Source of the DNA: Mytilisepta virgata
Taxonomy: Eukaryota; Mollusca; Bivalvia; Mytilida; Mytilidae
DNA length: 64,000 bases
Assembly (NCBI GenBank): GCA_028015205.1
Contig: CM051514.1
Coordinates: 48,500,150-48,564,149, forward strand
Direction: 5' to 3'
Below are positions 1 to 11,500 of this stretch, one piece after another. Made by a program: the position numbers and the translations under genes. Position 1 is the stretch's first letter. Each line of letters begins with the position of its first letter. Under the pieces are notes generated by a model. That model made no database searches. It saw only the letters and a program-made list of their open reading frames with translations, and was not told where the DNA came from.

Positions 1-1
1 T

Positions 2-1525
2 GCACACACGGTCATTCCAATAGAAAACATAGGATGTAATACTTCTGGAATTGACGTTACTGTTATCCGAGAAGAGTGTTCCACTCATCCATCAAGAAAG
101 TTAGAGGCTTATTGTTTGGAACATGACACATTGTGTTGCGTTCTTTGCATGACACAGAAGCATAACCACTGCAAAAATATTACCGCAATAAGCGATTTAC
201 CTGAGTCTTATGAAAACCCAATACAAAAACTGGAAAGCATTAGGGATGTTGTTGAAAAACTTGTGAAGCGAAAGGGGCAACAACTGAGTGATTTCAATTT
301 GAAAGTTGAAAACATGGAAAATGACGCTGCAAAATGTTTAGAGTTAGTTAAATGCAAACTTGATGCATTATTTCAGATATTTACTAAGCAGCTACACATT
401 TCCCGTGACGAACACAATTCCGATATCAACGTTAAAATTCGGTTACTTGAGCAGTTGGTCGGTGGTACACAGCATTGGATTGATACTACAAAGGTTTTGG
501 AGGAAAACGGGACCAAAACTCAAGTCTATGTTCATATGAAAACTGTGAAACAGCAAATCAAGAGATGTGTTGTCGAACTGGATCAGAGGTGCAGACATGA
601 CCAACAGCTTGATATTGAATTCGAAAAGAACAAAATCTTTGAGCAAGTTGAAACATTAGAACAAATAGGAAAATACAAGATTAATGAGAAAAAATTAGTG
701 GATCAGTTTCATGACATTCATGTGTCGTGTAGAAATTTGGGGATTAGACTCATTCCTACATGTAGCTTTGACGATATAGCAGTTTTCAAGGTTGGAACTT
801 TTCATTTGCCTAGATCTGCAATAAGCTCTGGTGTGTCCATTGATAAAGAAACTTTGATTGTGAGTGATGGTTCATCTCCGTGTAAATTGCATCTTCTTAA
901 TACAAAGACAGGTTCAACAAAAACCATAACGTCATTCGAAGGACATGCAAAACGTCTGTGCTACGATAAAAAACGTAATCAAATTTTTATAAGTTGTCAT
1001 AAACGGCAGATTTTTAAAGCTTTTCTCGAGGAAAAAAAAACACATAAAATACAATTTGAAAATCGCTTACTTGGGGCTATACGTGTGCATGACGATGATG
1101 TTTACATTTCCACTGATAATGGAATAATGAAATTCAATTCAGCAGCTTCTGAAGATAGTTTAAAACAAGAGCCTTTATGCTTCCATGTTGCTAGAACATC
1201 ATGCATGGATATAGCAAACAACAGCCTTGTTTATAAATATGGCCAAAAAATTAAATGCACCAAGTTAAATGGTGAAGAAGTATTTTGCTATGAGCATGAT
1301 GAACTCGAAAATCCAGAAAGTCTTGTCTTTCTGCAATCTGGATTAATACTTATTGCAAGAAATGGTTCGATACATGTTTTGTCTGAGGATGGCACGAGAC
1401 ATAGAAAAATACTGAATAATTATGAGCAAATAAAGAGTGCAAAGGATATTTGGTTAGACAATGAAGAAACAATTTACGTTGCTGGAGGAGAATATATTGA
1501 AAGTTTTAGGATCATTGTTGAATGA
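2..1525 (+). CDS. TRIM-like B-box / coiled-coil / propeller protein, 5' partial
   Basis: The reading frame is open from base 2 to the TGA at 1523-1525, so the gene enters from the left edge. The first residues (HTVIPIEN) look like the tail of a first B-box, by comparison with the paralogue at 22894. A type-2 B-box follows: C (77-79), H (86-88), C (113-115), H (122-124), then the C-V-L-C and H-N-H spacing up to about base 175. Roughly bases 200-760 are charged and helical, as in the TRIM coiled coil. The rest (about 780-1520) is beta-rich with short repeated strands, like the NHL-type propellers of bivalve TRIM-like proteins. No RING or transmembrane segment is visible. Such proteins are usually cytoplasmic ubiquitin-pathway or RNA-binding adaptors; the exact role is unknown here. 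The first ATG in the frame is internal, so the true start lies outside the window. Confidence 0.85.
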   Translation, partial: AHTVIPIENIGCNTSGIDVTVIREECSTHPSRKLEAYCLEHDTLCCVLCMTQKHNHCKNITAISDLPESYENPIQKLESIRDVVEKLVKRKGQQLSDFNLKVENMENDAAKCLELVKCKLDALFQIFTKQLHISRDEHNSDINVKIRLLEQLVGGTQHWIDTTKVLEENGTKTQVYVHMKTVKQQIKRCVVELDQRCRHDQQLDIEFEKNKIFEQVETLEQIGKYKINEKKLVDQFHDIHVSCRNLGIRLIPTCSFDDIAVFKVGTFHLPRSAISSGVSIDKETLIVSDGSSPCKLHLLNTKTGSTKTITSFEGHAKRLCYDKKRNQIFISCHKRQIFKAFLEEKKTHKIQFENRLLGAIRVHDDDVYISTDNGIMKFNSAASEDSLKQEPLCFHVARTSCMDIANNSLVYKYGQKIKCTKLNGEEVFCYEHDELENPESLVFLQSGLILIARNGSIHVLSEDGTRHRKILNNYEQIKSAKDIWLDNEETIYVAGGEYIESFRIIVE

Positions 1526-1535
1526 ACAACTTTAA

Positions 1536-1866
1536 GGGACGAGATCAAAATTTCAATGTAGGATAAAAAACTTACTTCACATAGTTTTTTCAATGACCCC
1601 CCCCCCCCCCCCTTCACTTAGTTTGGGAAAAATTGATTGATCAGTACTGGTATTTGCTTTGAGAGTATACTTTTTGTATCATGGGTCATGTTTTTCCTCA
1701 ACAATGTATGTTTGTTCTATATATTGACTAGGACATCACTTGAATTCGTATTTTTAAATCCGAAAATCGATGTAGAATAACAAAACTTGCTGCGATTTTT
1801 ACTCCTCACAATCCAAACTATTTGAATTAAGTTTTTTATCCTACATTGAACTTTTGATCTCGTCCC
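1536..1866. mobile_element. Harbinger-like MITE with TAA target duplication
   Basis: A 331-bp element has terminal inverted repeats of about 36 bp, almost identical (1536-1572 against 1830-1866), starting GGGACGAGATC. It is flanked on both sides by TAA (1533-1535 and 1867-1869). A 3-bp TWA duplication with GG-starting termini is typical of PIF/Harbinger. It carries no coding region and includes a C16 run at about 1597-1612. It lies 10 bp after the stop codon of the TRIM-like gene, so it is part of that gene's 3' UTR if the transcript extends this far. Confidence 0.75.
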
Positions 1867-1869
1867 TAA

Positions 1870-3779
1870 CATTTGTACACATAATAGATATTAATTGCTT
1901 AAAATCATTTTTGATAAATATAAACTTCCACACAACTGAACATTGAAAATTGAACATTGGTGTGTATATTTAATGACTGATCATAGAATAGACTTCATAA
2001 TATTTTCTAGATGCATGTAATATTTTCATCCATTTCTTGCATAATATTATAATTTAACACTTGAGTATACAAATGTATGTACATAAAATAGGAACATTAT
2101 AGAGGTTTTTATTTCCTTCATATGGCTTCCTTATAAAATCTCCTGATCTATGGATTTTTGTCTCACTACTTAATGACTAATTGTTGTTGCAGTGGGTTCT
2201 ACTTTTTAAATCTGATTACCATGAAATGTTGACAATTTTCTGCATGCTGCCATGTGATTAAATCTGAGGTAAAGGTTACAATTTCTACAGGTGAGATTTT
2301 TAGCTCAACTGGACCAAAAATTTCTTTCATCCTATGTAAACTAAAAGTATTTGCTGCTATTAAATCACATGTTATATCTGTCGAGCCATTTGAAAAGTAA
2401 TGTCTTATCTAGCAGTCTTTTGTCAGGGGTAACACAAACAAAATTCACACAAAAAAGCATGTAATATTTATTCTGATTACAAAATGAAATAATCATATTT
2501 GAAAACAAATTCACATATATTTTTTTCTAAAAAGAATATTACAGAAATCCAAATTACCCAGTATGCTGGTGCCTTAAATTCCATCACACCATTCCTTCAG
2601 GCTGTCATTATTTCACATGAATAGAAGATAATAAGAGTGAATTGCCTCCATTTTTTTTTTACAGGATATGACATGTATACATGTATATAACAGCACTAAC
2701 ATTGACAAATCAGAAATTTTAAAGATAACCAGAGTGAATTGCCTGTTTTTTTTTTTTTTTATAAAATATAACATACATGTACAAGTATGCATAAAAAATG
2801 TATTTGTATAAATGAGTATTGTTAAATACATGTATATTCAATTAAAACCTGCAGTGACTTCAGAATATTGATTTATGTTGTATGTATATCATCTGTTTAT
2901 TTTATTTTAATATCTAAAATGTGTTTTCTTTTATCATGTTTATAGCATTGGTTACATACAACTAAATCCTTTAAGAAACAAGTAAAAATTTGTAAGGGTT
3001 CCACGGAACCCAATGTCTCGCCTGCTTTTGCTGTTGTCTATGTTTTCAGTGTAATAGTGGAATGTACATGTACATAATTTTTCTCCACATGTTATTTATT
3101 GACAATAAAGAAGCTTCTATGAGAGTTTTGGTTAAAATGCAGGATGGTTTAAGAAAGTAATTAATGTTTTAAAAACTTTAACTGCAGACTGTATGTAATG
3201 TTAACTGGGAGAAAAACTATAAAGTCCAATTATAAGTAAAATACGGAAAAATTGGAAAAATGTGTTACAAAATTTTCCTTTCCTCTGGATACTATCCTCG
3301 ATCATGAACAGGCTTATGTCCAAGTCTGGTTAATTAAAATCCAGGATGGTTTAATGAAGTAATTAATGTTTTGAAAACTTTAACTGCAGACTATGCATAC
3401 AACTAAGAAGTGCTATCAGTAAAAACAATCTTTGTCAGTAATTTGCAACTTTTTTCAGTAATCATAATTTTTCATAGAATATCGTATCCTACGGCATAAT
3501 CACAAGAAATACACAATGCAAAATGATTATTATTTTATAAAGCAAACAATCCCGAGACATCTGGAAAGTATCTAAAAGTGCTTTTTCTTTCCACGATTGT
3601 AACCTGTAGGGAAAACGATAGTATTTATTTTGCCATAGGGATAATTACCCCTGTATACCCTTTTTCAAATTTTCACCACTTTTTAACAAAAACTCAGAGC
3701 CAACATTCATAGTCAATTAAAGTACTTTCATAATAGTATTCAGAAATATATTTGAAAATGCATGATGACCATCTTTCTA
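1870..3779. other. AT-rich non-coding stretch with short duplications
   Basis: No credible gene. A segment of about 14 bp (agagtgaattgcct) occurs at about 2634 and 2731, each followed by a T run. A segment of about 70 bp (gcaggatggtttaa...ctttaactgcagact) at about 3139-3190 recurs at about 3342-3393. Confidence 0.6.
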
Positions 3780-3787
3780 TTAAGCCA

Positions 3788-4011
3788 TCCTCCAAAGTCG
3801 GGGTTTTGTATCCACGTTCGTTCCTACATACCCCTGACATGACACATTCATATTTTGTGGGTCCTAAAAAATTCTACCTATTACGCAAATGGATTGACCT
3901 TGAGAAGTATCAATGAAAATCGTTCACTTTCGACCCGCAAAATAAGAATGTGTGATGTATGGGGTTAGTAGGAACAAACATGGATACAAAACCCTTACTT
4001 GGGAGGATGTG
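3788..4011. mobile_element. Foldback element with about 85-bp arms, hAT-like
   Basis: The left half (tcctccaaagtcggggtttt, 3788 onward) is nearly the reverse complement of the right half ending in gggaggatgtg at 4011. The two arms pair over about 85 bp around a spacer of about 50 bp. An 8-bp direct repeat TTAAGCCA flanks it (3780-3787 and 4012-4019). An 8-bp duplication suggests mobilisation by a hAT transposase. No coding capacity. Confidence 0.7.
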
Positions 4012-4154
4012 TTAAGCCAGCATTACAAAACTAGGATTAACGGTATTTTGCCAGCTTTTTCTGTGCAGTGAATACAAAATTTAAAAAAACTGTCAAAAAA
4101 TTAATTTTCACATGACGTACCAGAAATCTACGATTACAAAGTTCGCCTCGTTCC

Positions 4155-4640
4155 CCCACTAATTTTGGTGTGTGGCTTTGTAGCTTCCCAAGATGCACCC
4201 TTACAGCAAATAATGATTGTAGATCACTTGGTATGGGAGAACTGAACTCAGATGTAAAACTTAACCTAATGAAGCGCAGTAAGTAGGTCAGAGTGACCTA
4301 ATGTTGTTCGGAGGTTGTGTTATTCCCTTGTGAAATGCACCCTGGCACCAAGTAATTTGATTGTAGGTCGCTAGGTATGAGAAAACTGAACTCAGACATA
4401 AAACATAACCTAAGTCATTGAAGTGTAATAAGTAGGTCAGAGTGACCTAAGTTTGGTGGGAGGCTGTGTTACTCCCTGAGATGCGTCCTGACACCAAGTT
4501 ATATGATTGTAGGTCATTGGTGTTGGAGAACTGAACTTGGGACGTAAAACTTAACCTAAGTCATTATAGAGCGATAAGTAGGTCAGAGTGACCTAATTTT
4601 GGTCGGAGGTTGTGTTATTGCCCGAAATGCACTGTTTATT
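4155..4640. repeat. Tandem satellite, about 147-bp monomer, with palindromic ERE-like sites
   Basis: There are just over three diverged units. The conserved core aagtaggtcagagtgaccta starts at 4281, 4430 and 4576 (spacing 149 and 146). Each core holds the perfect palindrome AGGTCAGAGTGACCT (4285-4299, 4434-4448, 4580-4594). The same family returns at 28085-28300. The right end is interrupted by a SINE. Confidence 0.8.
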
Positions 4641-4655
4641 ATACCAAAAATTTTA

Positions 4656-4901
4656 GTTTGGTTTAGTTTAGTTGGGTCTTTATCCCGTTTCAGCACATTT
4701 GGCTATTTATTTGGTGGAGGAAGCCAGAGTAACTGGAGAGAACCACTGACCTTCGGTAGGAAAATTGGCAATCCTTGTCAACTAAGATCGGAGTCGAACA
4801 CACCCTGTAACAGATGAGATTCGACCTCACAACCTCAGTGTTGACAGGCTAGTAATCATTAGTAGTCATGACAAACTACCTAGACCACTCGGCCACCGAG
4901 G
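4656..4901 (-). mobile_element. tRNA-derived SINE, family A, copy 3
   Basis: Read on the minus strand this begins GGCCTCGGTGGCCGAG, has tRNA-like A and B box sequences (TTCGA core near 4820) and ends in a (CAAA/TAAA)-rich tail near 4660. It is bounded by the 12-bp duplication ccaaaaatttta (4644-4655 and 4902-4913). Four related copies lie elsewhere in the window. Confidence 0.85.
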
Positions 4902-4913
4902 CCAAAAATTTTA

Positions 4914-7492
4914 AGAAAAATATCAAATTGTGTTTTCTTTAACATCAACGTGATTACAGATGTCATTCATTCTAACCTGACAGAACCATTACCTTGACGT
5001 TGTCCAATGAAAGTTGCCCATGAAAAAAAATCCAAATATCATCACTGTGCTATTCAATGAATAGTACTTTTTACACAGTTTGAATAAAATAGTATTTTTA
5101 TTACAATGAATTTTAGATAATAAAAAAGAAGAAAGGTATAATAATAAACAATATTTCCCTTCATTACTGTTTGACCTACAATAACAATTAACAATATTCC
5201 ACTAAAATTTACAACAAAAACAACAACAAAAATAAACCACTGCTTTAAAAACAATAGTAAGTTCTGAAACATAAAAAATTCTACAACAAATTCAAAGGAC
5301 CAGTTGAGTTCAAAATAGCACTAGACATAATTACTTAAATAAATAATTATATAATCTGATATTAATATATTCCAATAATATAATCCTTTATATTATTCAG
5401 TTTATACTAATTGTTGCTAGTAGTCAGACAAAATAACAAGTAGATAAAAGTATTTTATTATAATACAAGCGGTACAAATGTATAGTAAGAATGTATATAA
5501 TTTGTGTTACAGATAAGCAGCATATTTATAAAATAGCAAATATACCAATAATATATTTCCTTTATAACCCATTAAACCTTGCAAAACAAACAAGCAATGT
5601 TTGGGTACCCATTAAATCAGTTACTCCACCACTGTTCATGATCAGTGTCTGTACTAAGTCGGACTATCCTGAATCTCTGTTGTGTTTTGTTTGTGTTTAC
5701 TTAGTGTTCTTTTGTGTATTTTTTTTTCTGTTGGGTTGCAATGAATGATTAATATGTCGGTAAAACGCTCTTAAGAGCTTGTGTTTTTTATTGTATCTAA
5801 AATGCTGACTTTAAATAAACTTATCTTATCATTTTTTACCTTTCCTGTTATCCATTTTGTTGATTAAAGCCAAGTAAATTGGTTGACACACTCAAATGTA
5901 TACACTGATACTTTTGTGTTGTACAGGTATTCAGATAAAATGAACAGTAACACAGTCAGTTTGACATGTTACAACAAATATTCAATGTATAAATTTGAAA
6001 AAGAACCTGTATTATACTGGAAAATAAATTACATTCTCACAGCCATCAAAATCTGTATTATTTAGAAACAGACATTCCTGATAATGACAATTATTGCATA
6101 ATAAATTAGTAGACTTCACAAAACAAATACATTTTACAAAACATAATTATTGGAAAAATAAAATCTTTAAATCGCATAATTCTCTGCCAATATGTCTAAA
6201 AACATACACAAAAAATTACTGTGCTGCAGACTTATTTTGTGAAACAGACAACAACATGAGGTTGCATGTGTTATCGTGCAAAGTATACCCCACCCTTTTT
6301 TTAATTTTGAAAATTGGGAAAACAGACTTGAAAAGTTTGACAAAAAATTTCATGTAAACATAAGATATTGTAAAATTTGTAAGTATCGGCAAACAGGAAG
6401 TGGTTCCTTGACAGACCTGAAAATATGAGAAATGATACAACTCATGGTCATAAAGCTACAGGCCAAATATCAAAACATTCCGTTGCACAGAAGCCGAAAT
6501 AAGTGTGACGAAAAATTTCAGTTTGAATGGATGGAAAGACGAACGGACAAAGTGAATCCAGTATACCACCACTCCATAGAGTGGGGGTACAACATGGTAA
6601 ATTTGGGAAAAAATTTTAAATAGCACCATACTTTTTTATGTACATCTTTAACATGTCCATGAACACTGCAAAGTTTCTAAGGATCTGATTACATAGAATA
6701 GGTACCATCACCTGCCTGACATTAATTATATTATATCTACACTACAACCCAGCCAGAAATTATACAAAAGAAAAGGAAGCTGTCTTCGTGACATCACTCT
6801 TTGAAAGCCCAGGGTAGCTTCCAAGTACCATGGAAGTTCTGAATGAAAATAATTTAAATTCATTAGAGCGAAAAAAAATTTTGAATGCTTCCAAGTAGTT
6901 CTATGTACTTCCAAATTGAAAAACTATATCCACTTGAAAGTTCTACACATGGGTGGCTGCCGACCATATATTTGTACTTCGCCAAACTTTTTGCCAGTTT
7001 TTTTCAGAAAATCAGGTGAACAGGATTTACAGTTTCACTTATTAGGCCATATGGGGCCATGTGTAGCCTGTGTTGCTTGCTTAACTCAATCCCAATCACT
7101 GGATCAGTAGGAGTTGCAGATACATGTATGTTTACCCACCCAATAGTAACTAAGTAAGAACTGATAAGTAAAATTTAAGGAATCAATTCCTAAAAATGAA
7201 TTGAATTACAACATATCATATGAACATAGAGGTTGAAAAAAAACCCAATGTAAAAAAGATGAACATTACTTTATTGCAACAAAGATCTTTTTACACCTGG
7301 CCATGAGGACTGTTGGGTTTGTCTCCCTTATAAGAGTATATGACAAAACATAATTAAAAAAAAAACGTTAGCAATATCTTACTACTGACTATTCCTTGAA
7401 AGTCTGATGGATATTCATTCTTACGTTGAGGAGTTGTATATAGAAAGTTAGTTATAAAATGGATAACAAAACAATAACGTACATGTATGCCA
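4914..7492. other. Intergenic AT-rich DNA with one dispersed-repeat fragment
   Basis: No coding region is supported; the short open frames are low-complexity and unrelated to known families. Positions 5598-5862 (tttgggtaccca... to ccattttgttg) match 38931-39181 and, inverted, part of 50745-50815, so this is a dispersed repeat. Confidence 0.55.
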
Positions 7493-8137
7493 GGCCATTT
7501 ATTTTTAATTAATTGGTTTACGGATTTTTTTTTAAAAAATAGGGTCGGTCGGTCGGCAAAAAAAAAGAAAAAAAAAGGGACAATCATGTACAATGAAGAC
7601 TGAATTTGAACAATCTTGGTTATATTGCCAAATATACAAAGGTTGCAAATGATCAGTTTAAGACTTTTTGACTGTTCATTTTACTGTCTTTACCTTAATC
7701 ATCTGTCGTTCCCTTTTTAAGGTATCCGGCTCCTCAACTACGACAACATACATTTTCATTTAGAAAATGAGTGGATTCGATATCTTAAGGAATCAAGATA
7801 TTCATACAAAACAAACTTAAAAGCCTGATGGATTCTATTAGGAAATTCATTTCATAAAACTTGTTTCGGAAATTGACATCAACTAACGACTATAAATAGA
7901 TTTTATTTTATTTTTGGATTATGTTTACTGGATAATCTATTTTTTTGATGAATTGGATTATAATCTTTTATGACATTTTGATGCAAAAAGGATTTTAATT
8001 TATTTTTATTTTTGGGAGGGCTGATTTCAGAAGATACGCGGTAATAAAAAACCAAAATTTTCAATTTTATTTTTTTTCTCAAATCGGCAAATTGGGGCAG
8101 GCGGATCCGTAAACCAACTAATTAAAAATAAATGGCC
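7493..8137. mobile_element. Non-autonomous inverted-repeat DNA transposon, 645 bp
   Basis: The termini GGCCATTTATTTTTAATTA (7493 onward) and its reverse complement ending at 8137 pair over about 33 bp, with one internal mismatch. The trinucleotide cca precedes and follows the element, a possible 3-bp duplication. It contains ggtcggtcggtcgg and no coding region. It lies about 250 bp beyond the BRCA1 stop. The first AATAAA on the minus strand after that stop is inside it (8066-8071), so it may provide the BRCA1 polyadenylation signal. Confidence 0.65.
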
Positions 8138-8387
8138 CCAATGGCTACGAGTTTAAAATACTATGCAGATAACAAAATAAACAAAAATTGAAGACATAAT
8201 AAGTCTCAAAGTTTTGCTATAAATTCTTTTTTTAGTAATAACAGTATCTGAAATCTACATTACATCAAGTACTTAAATCAATGGTTCAACCATTAAAATT
8301 TACATCCTATGTATGATCATGAATCTACAAAAACTGATAATTGTCTACTCCATGCTGCTGATGGAAACTATTTATGAATTAATATAT

Positions 8388-8536
8388 TCATTTCCTACCA
8401 AATGTCGGAACATATTTCCGTTCTATCTTTCCGGGAGTAAGGATATACTCAGCTATTGGTTGTAGTCTATATACAGTAAGACTATCTAAAATCCATTCTC
8501 TGGACACGGATATATGACCATACTTGTCATAAAATT
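8388..8536 (-). CDS. BRCA1: BRCA1 coding exon 17: end of second BRCT
   Basis: Acceptor cttttacag precedes 8536 and the stop TGA is at 8388-8390. It encodes E2465 (split codon) to K2513. The segment ISVSREWILDSLTVY aligns with human VVTREWVLDSVALY and keeps the R-E-W core of the last BRCT helix. The tail GKIERKYVPTFGRK extends past the human C-terminus. Confidence 0.93.
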
Positions 8537-11500
8537 CTGTAAAAGAAAATAAACGAGTGGCTATTGTTTGCAATTATTACGTGCATCATAACAACAATTA
8601 TGATTTTTGGGGGTAAAATCCTTGTTCATGATGTATTTACACTTACCTGCCTCTTAACTAATTGCAATTTCCCTTCCTTCCCCGTATAATCTCGTTGGTT
8701 TTTAGCTGTATCCTATCCCCACCATTATCTCCCTTTCATAAACTCTTCAGTATTCTCTCGATGCCGCCATTTGTCAAGTTGGACAAAAAGGTAACCTCGT
8801 ATAATCGTTTTTTATTGACCGTTATATTGGTCATCTAGATTCGTATTGCGATGGAAAATCGTTTTAAAGGTTGTGTGAAGTGCGATGGAAAGATGAATTT
8901 GATTGACAACCATGATGAATGCTATAAACATCATAACGACAATACAGGACATCCTTCATATTCTTTGAATCCATATTTGTGGTAAAACTTGCATATTCTG
9001 ATATCAACTTTGGTAATATTGCTATTAAATTGTATCTTACCCGTTAGAATAGAAATAATTCATTGTGGCATGAATTAATATCCGATTTTACCAAAGGTTG
9101 GACCTTTATACCAAATATCTAAATAAAGAGGGCAGAGGGGAGCATTAAAGGAACAGACATGCCTGTACATTGGGATGCTGCTCAAGACAACTACAGGGGG
9201 TTAGCTTATCACTGGCACATCTATAATGTGACACAATTTTACATTCTTAGCCCCTTTTTCAATACCTTTAAAATTTTTCATGTTTATTACCTTTAAAAGT
9301 AGATAACTCATTAGGTGACGGACTGTCATCCTCCTCATTATCATAATCAGAACATGTAATCACTATTGAATTTTGTCGTCCAATTAGATCTTTGATATCT
9401 GATTTTACTACACCACCACATGAAGTAAGCAATGATTTTAAATCATCTGTAAACATAAAATAAAATAAAGAAATTATTGCTTTTATTATCATTTACTACC
9501 AACAATAACAGTACATTTTCATCTCTGTCAAATCCTCAAAAAATTGTGCCACCATCAATTTTTTTTTTTATTTTCAGAAAATTAAACTTTCAAGACTGTT
9601 TTCAGCTCCCTTCTTGAAAATATGTTTTTTTTTGGTAATCTTTCTGTTTTAATTTCATGCTTATGTTTTTGGCAGTGATAATTTACAATGTTGTTGTTCT
9701 TTCACAAAATAAAAATACGAAACAAAATACTCCCAACCACCTAATTTTGTCTTGGACAGGGTTGGATAGAAATCTCCATATTAAGTTTAATTGGCATAAA
9801 ATACATCCCATAATAAGATATTATTAGAAACATTAAACATTTTGAAATTTGACAGATTTGAAACTTAAAATTTTGGATCAATCACAAAATTGTAATATCT
9901 TTTAAAAAATTTTAACATAAGAAAATTTGTCATTCACAATAATCAACATTTGACATAATTTTAAACATCACCAAACAGACAGACTAACTACAATGAGATT
10001 CTTGTAAAAACAATTAAATAATTGGTCTTAATTATTTCCCTCTATCAATTTTATTACATATATTGCTACATTTTCAAATGGATTTAATACTGTAAATTAG
10101 GAAATTATTGCGATGTTTTTATTATTGCGCAAAATGCGACAGGGTTGTGATCGCAATAATTTAAACTCGCATTTTGGAATTTTTATATGAATGAAGCGGG
10201 ATTTTTCTCAATGTTGCAGAAATTAAAATCGCATTTTGGTCTAAAATGACAAAATTGCAATAATAAGTGCACACAATAATTTCTAAATTTAAAGTATATG
10301 AATATTATAAATTCCGAAGTTATTGCAAATCTTCAGCATCTGACAACAATAAAATATCATGACTGTGATAGAATATTACATGCATTAATTTAAACATGAG
10401 GTTGAATTATTGTGTTGCTTTTTTCGCAATAATAAAACATGGTGTTGAATAGAGTAGTATAAACATTGACCTGATTGGAGACCTTTACTAGTCCCCTGGA
10501 CCAGAAACTGTATTCCATCAAACAGTGGTCTTGTGGTACTAAGTCGGGCCCTCTTTGGTCCAAAATGAAATTCCTCTGTCACTGTATCTCCTTTGATTTC
10601 ATAATCTTCCTAAATGTAAAATTCAATTCATTTTATAGTTGATAAAATTAACAAGAAATAAACTGTAAAATTTACAGCAAGCCGGGTGGTCCGTCATCAC
10701 TGTTTGGAACTACCTGCCTGTCATAAACTAATAAGATTTTTGTTGACAATCTCAATTACAAAAACATTCTTAACATCATATGGTACATTTTTAATTTCTT
10801 AACAAAAACTGAAGCTGAATTTTTAAATAAAACTTTTAACCAAGAATAAACAATAAAATTCGAGATGAATATATTTTTCATTCGAATGTTATGTTTTTCA
10901 ATTTAATAACAAACAAAACAGTCAGTTTTGCAAAGCAGATATGGTTAAATTTTGGTAATCCAGATTTCAATTCATGTAATGGATTCCACAAGATAGAATT
11001 TTTTATGCAATCCTGGACAATTTCCAATACACAAATGGCCAAGTGGTCTAGGTAGTTCGTCATGACTACTAATGACCACTAGCCTGTGAACACTGAGTTT
11101 GGAAGTTCGAATCTCACCTGTGGCGGGGTGTGTTCGACTCCGATCTAAATTGACTAGGATTGCCAATTTTCCAACCGAAGGTGGTTCTCTCCGGCTTCTT
11201 CCACCAATAAAAACTGGCCGCCGCAAAATAGCCAAATGTGCTGAAATCGGTGTAAAACCCCAACTAAACAAACAACCAAACCAATACATTTGCAGTTATC
11301 TCCCTTCTAAAGGAATGCAATCTTTTTCAAGACCTGTAGACAACAACATTAGTTGGTATTCACAATACATGAAGTTGTTTATGACAGTGTAACTTACCTA
11401 ATAAATACTGATTAAAGTATATAAATAGAAATATCTGGATATAAAACAACCCTGCATATCCATCTAGGAAATCAACAACACTATTTAAGTTTAGTGTTTA

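Noticed and set aside
5491..6623. Cluster of short open frames
   Set aside because: Low-complexity translations in repeat-derived AT-rich DNA, without homology that I recognise.
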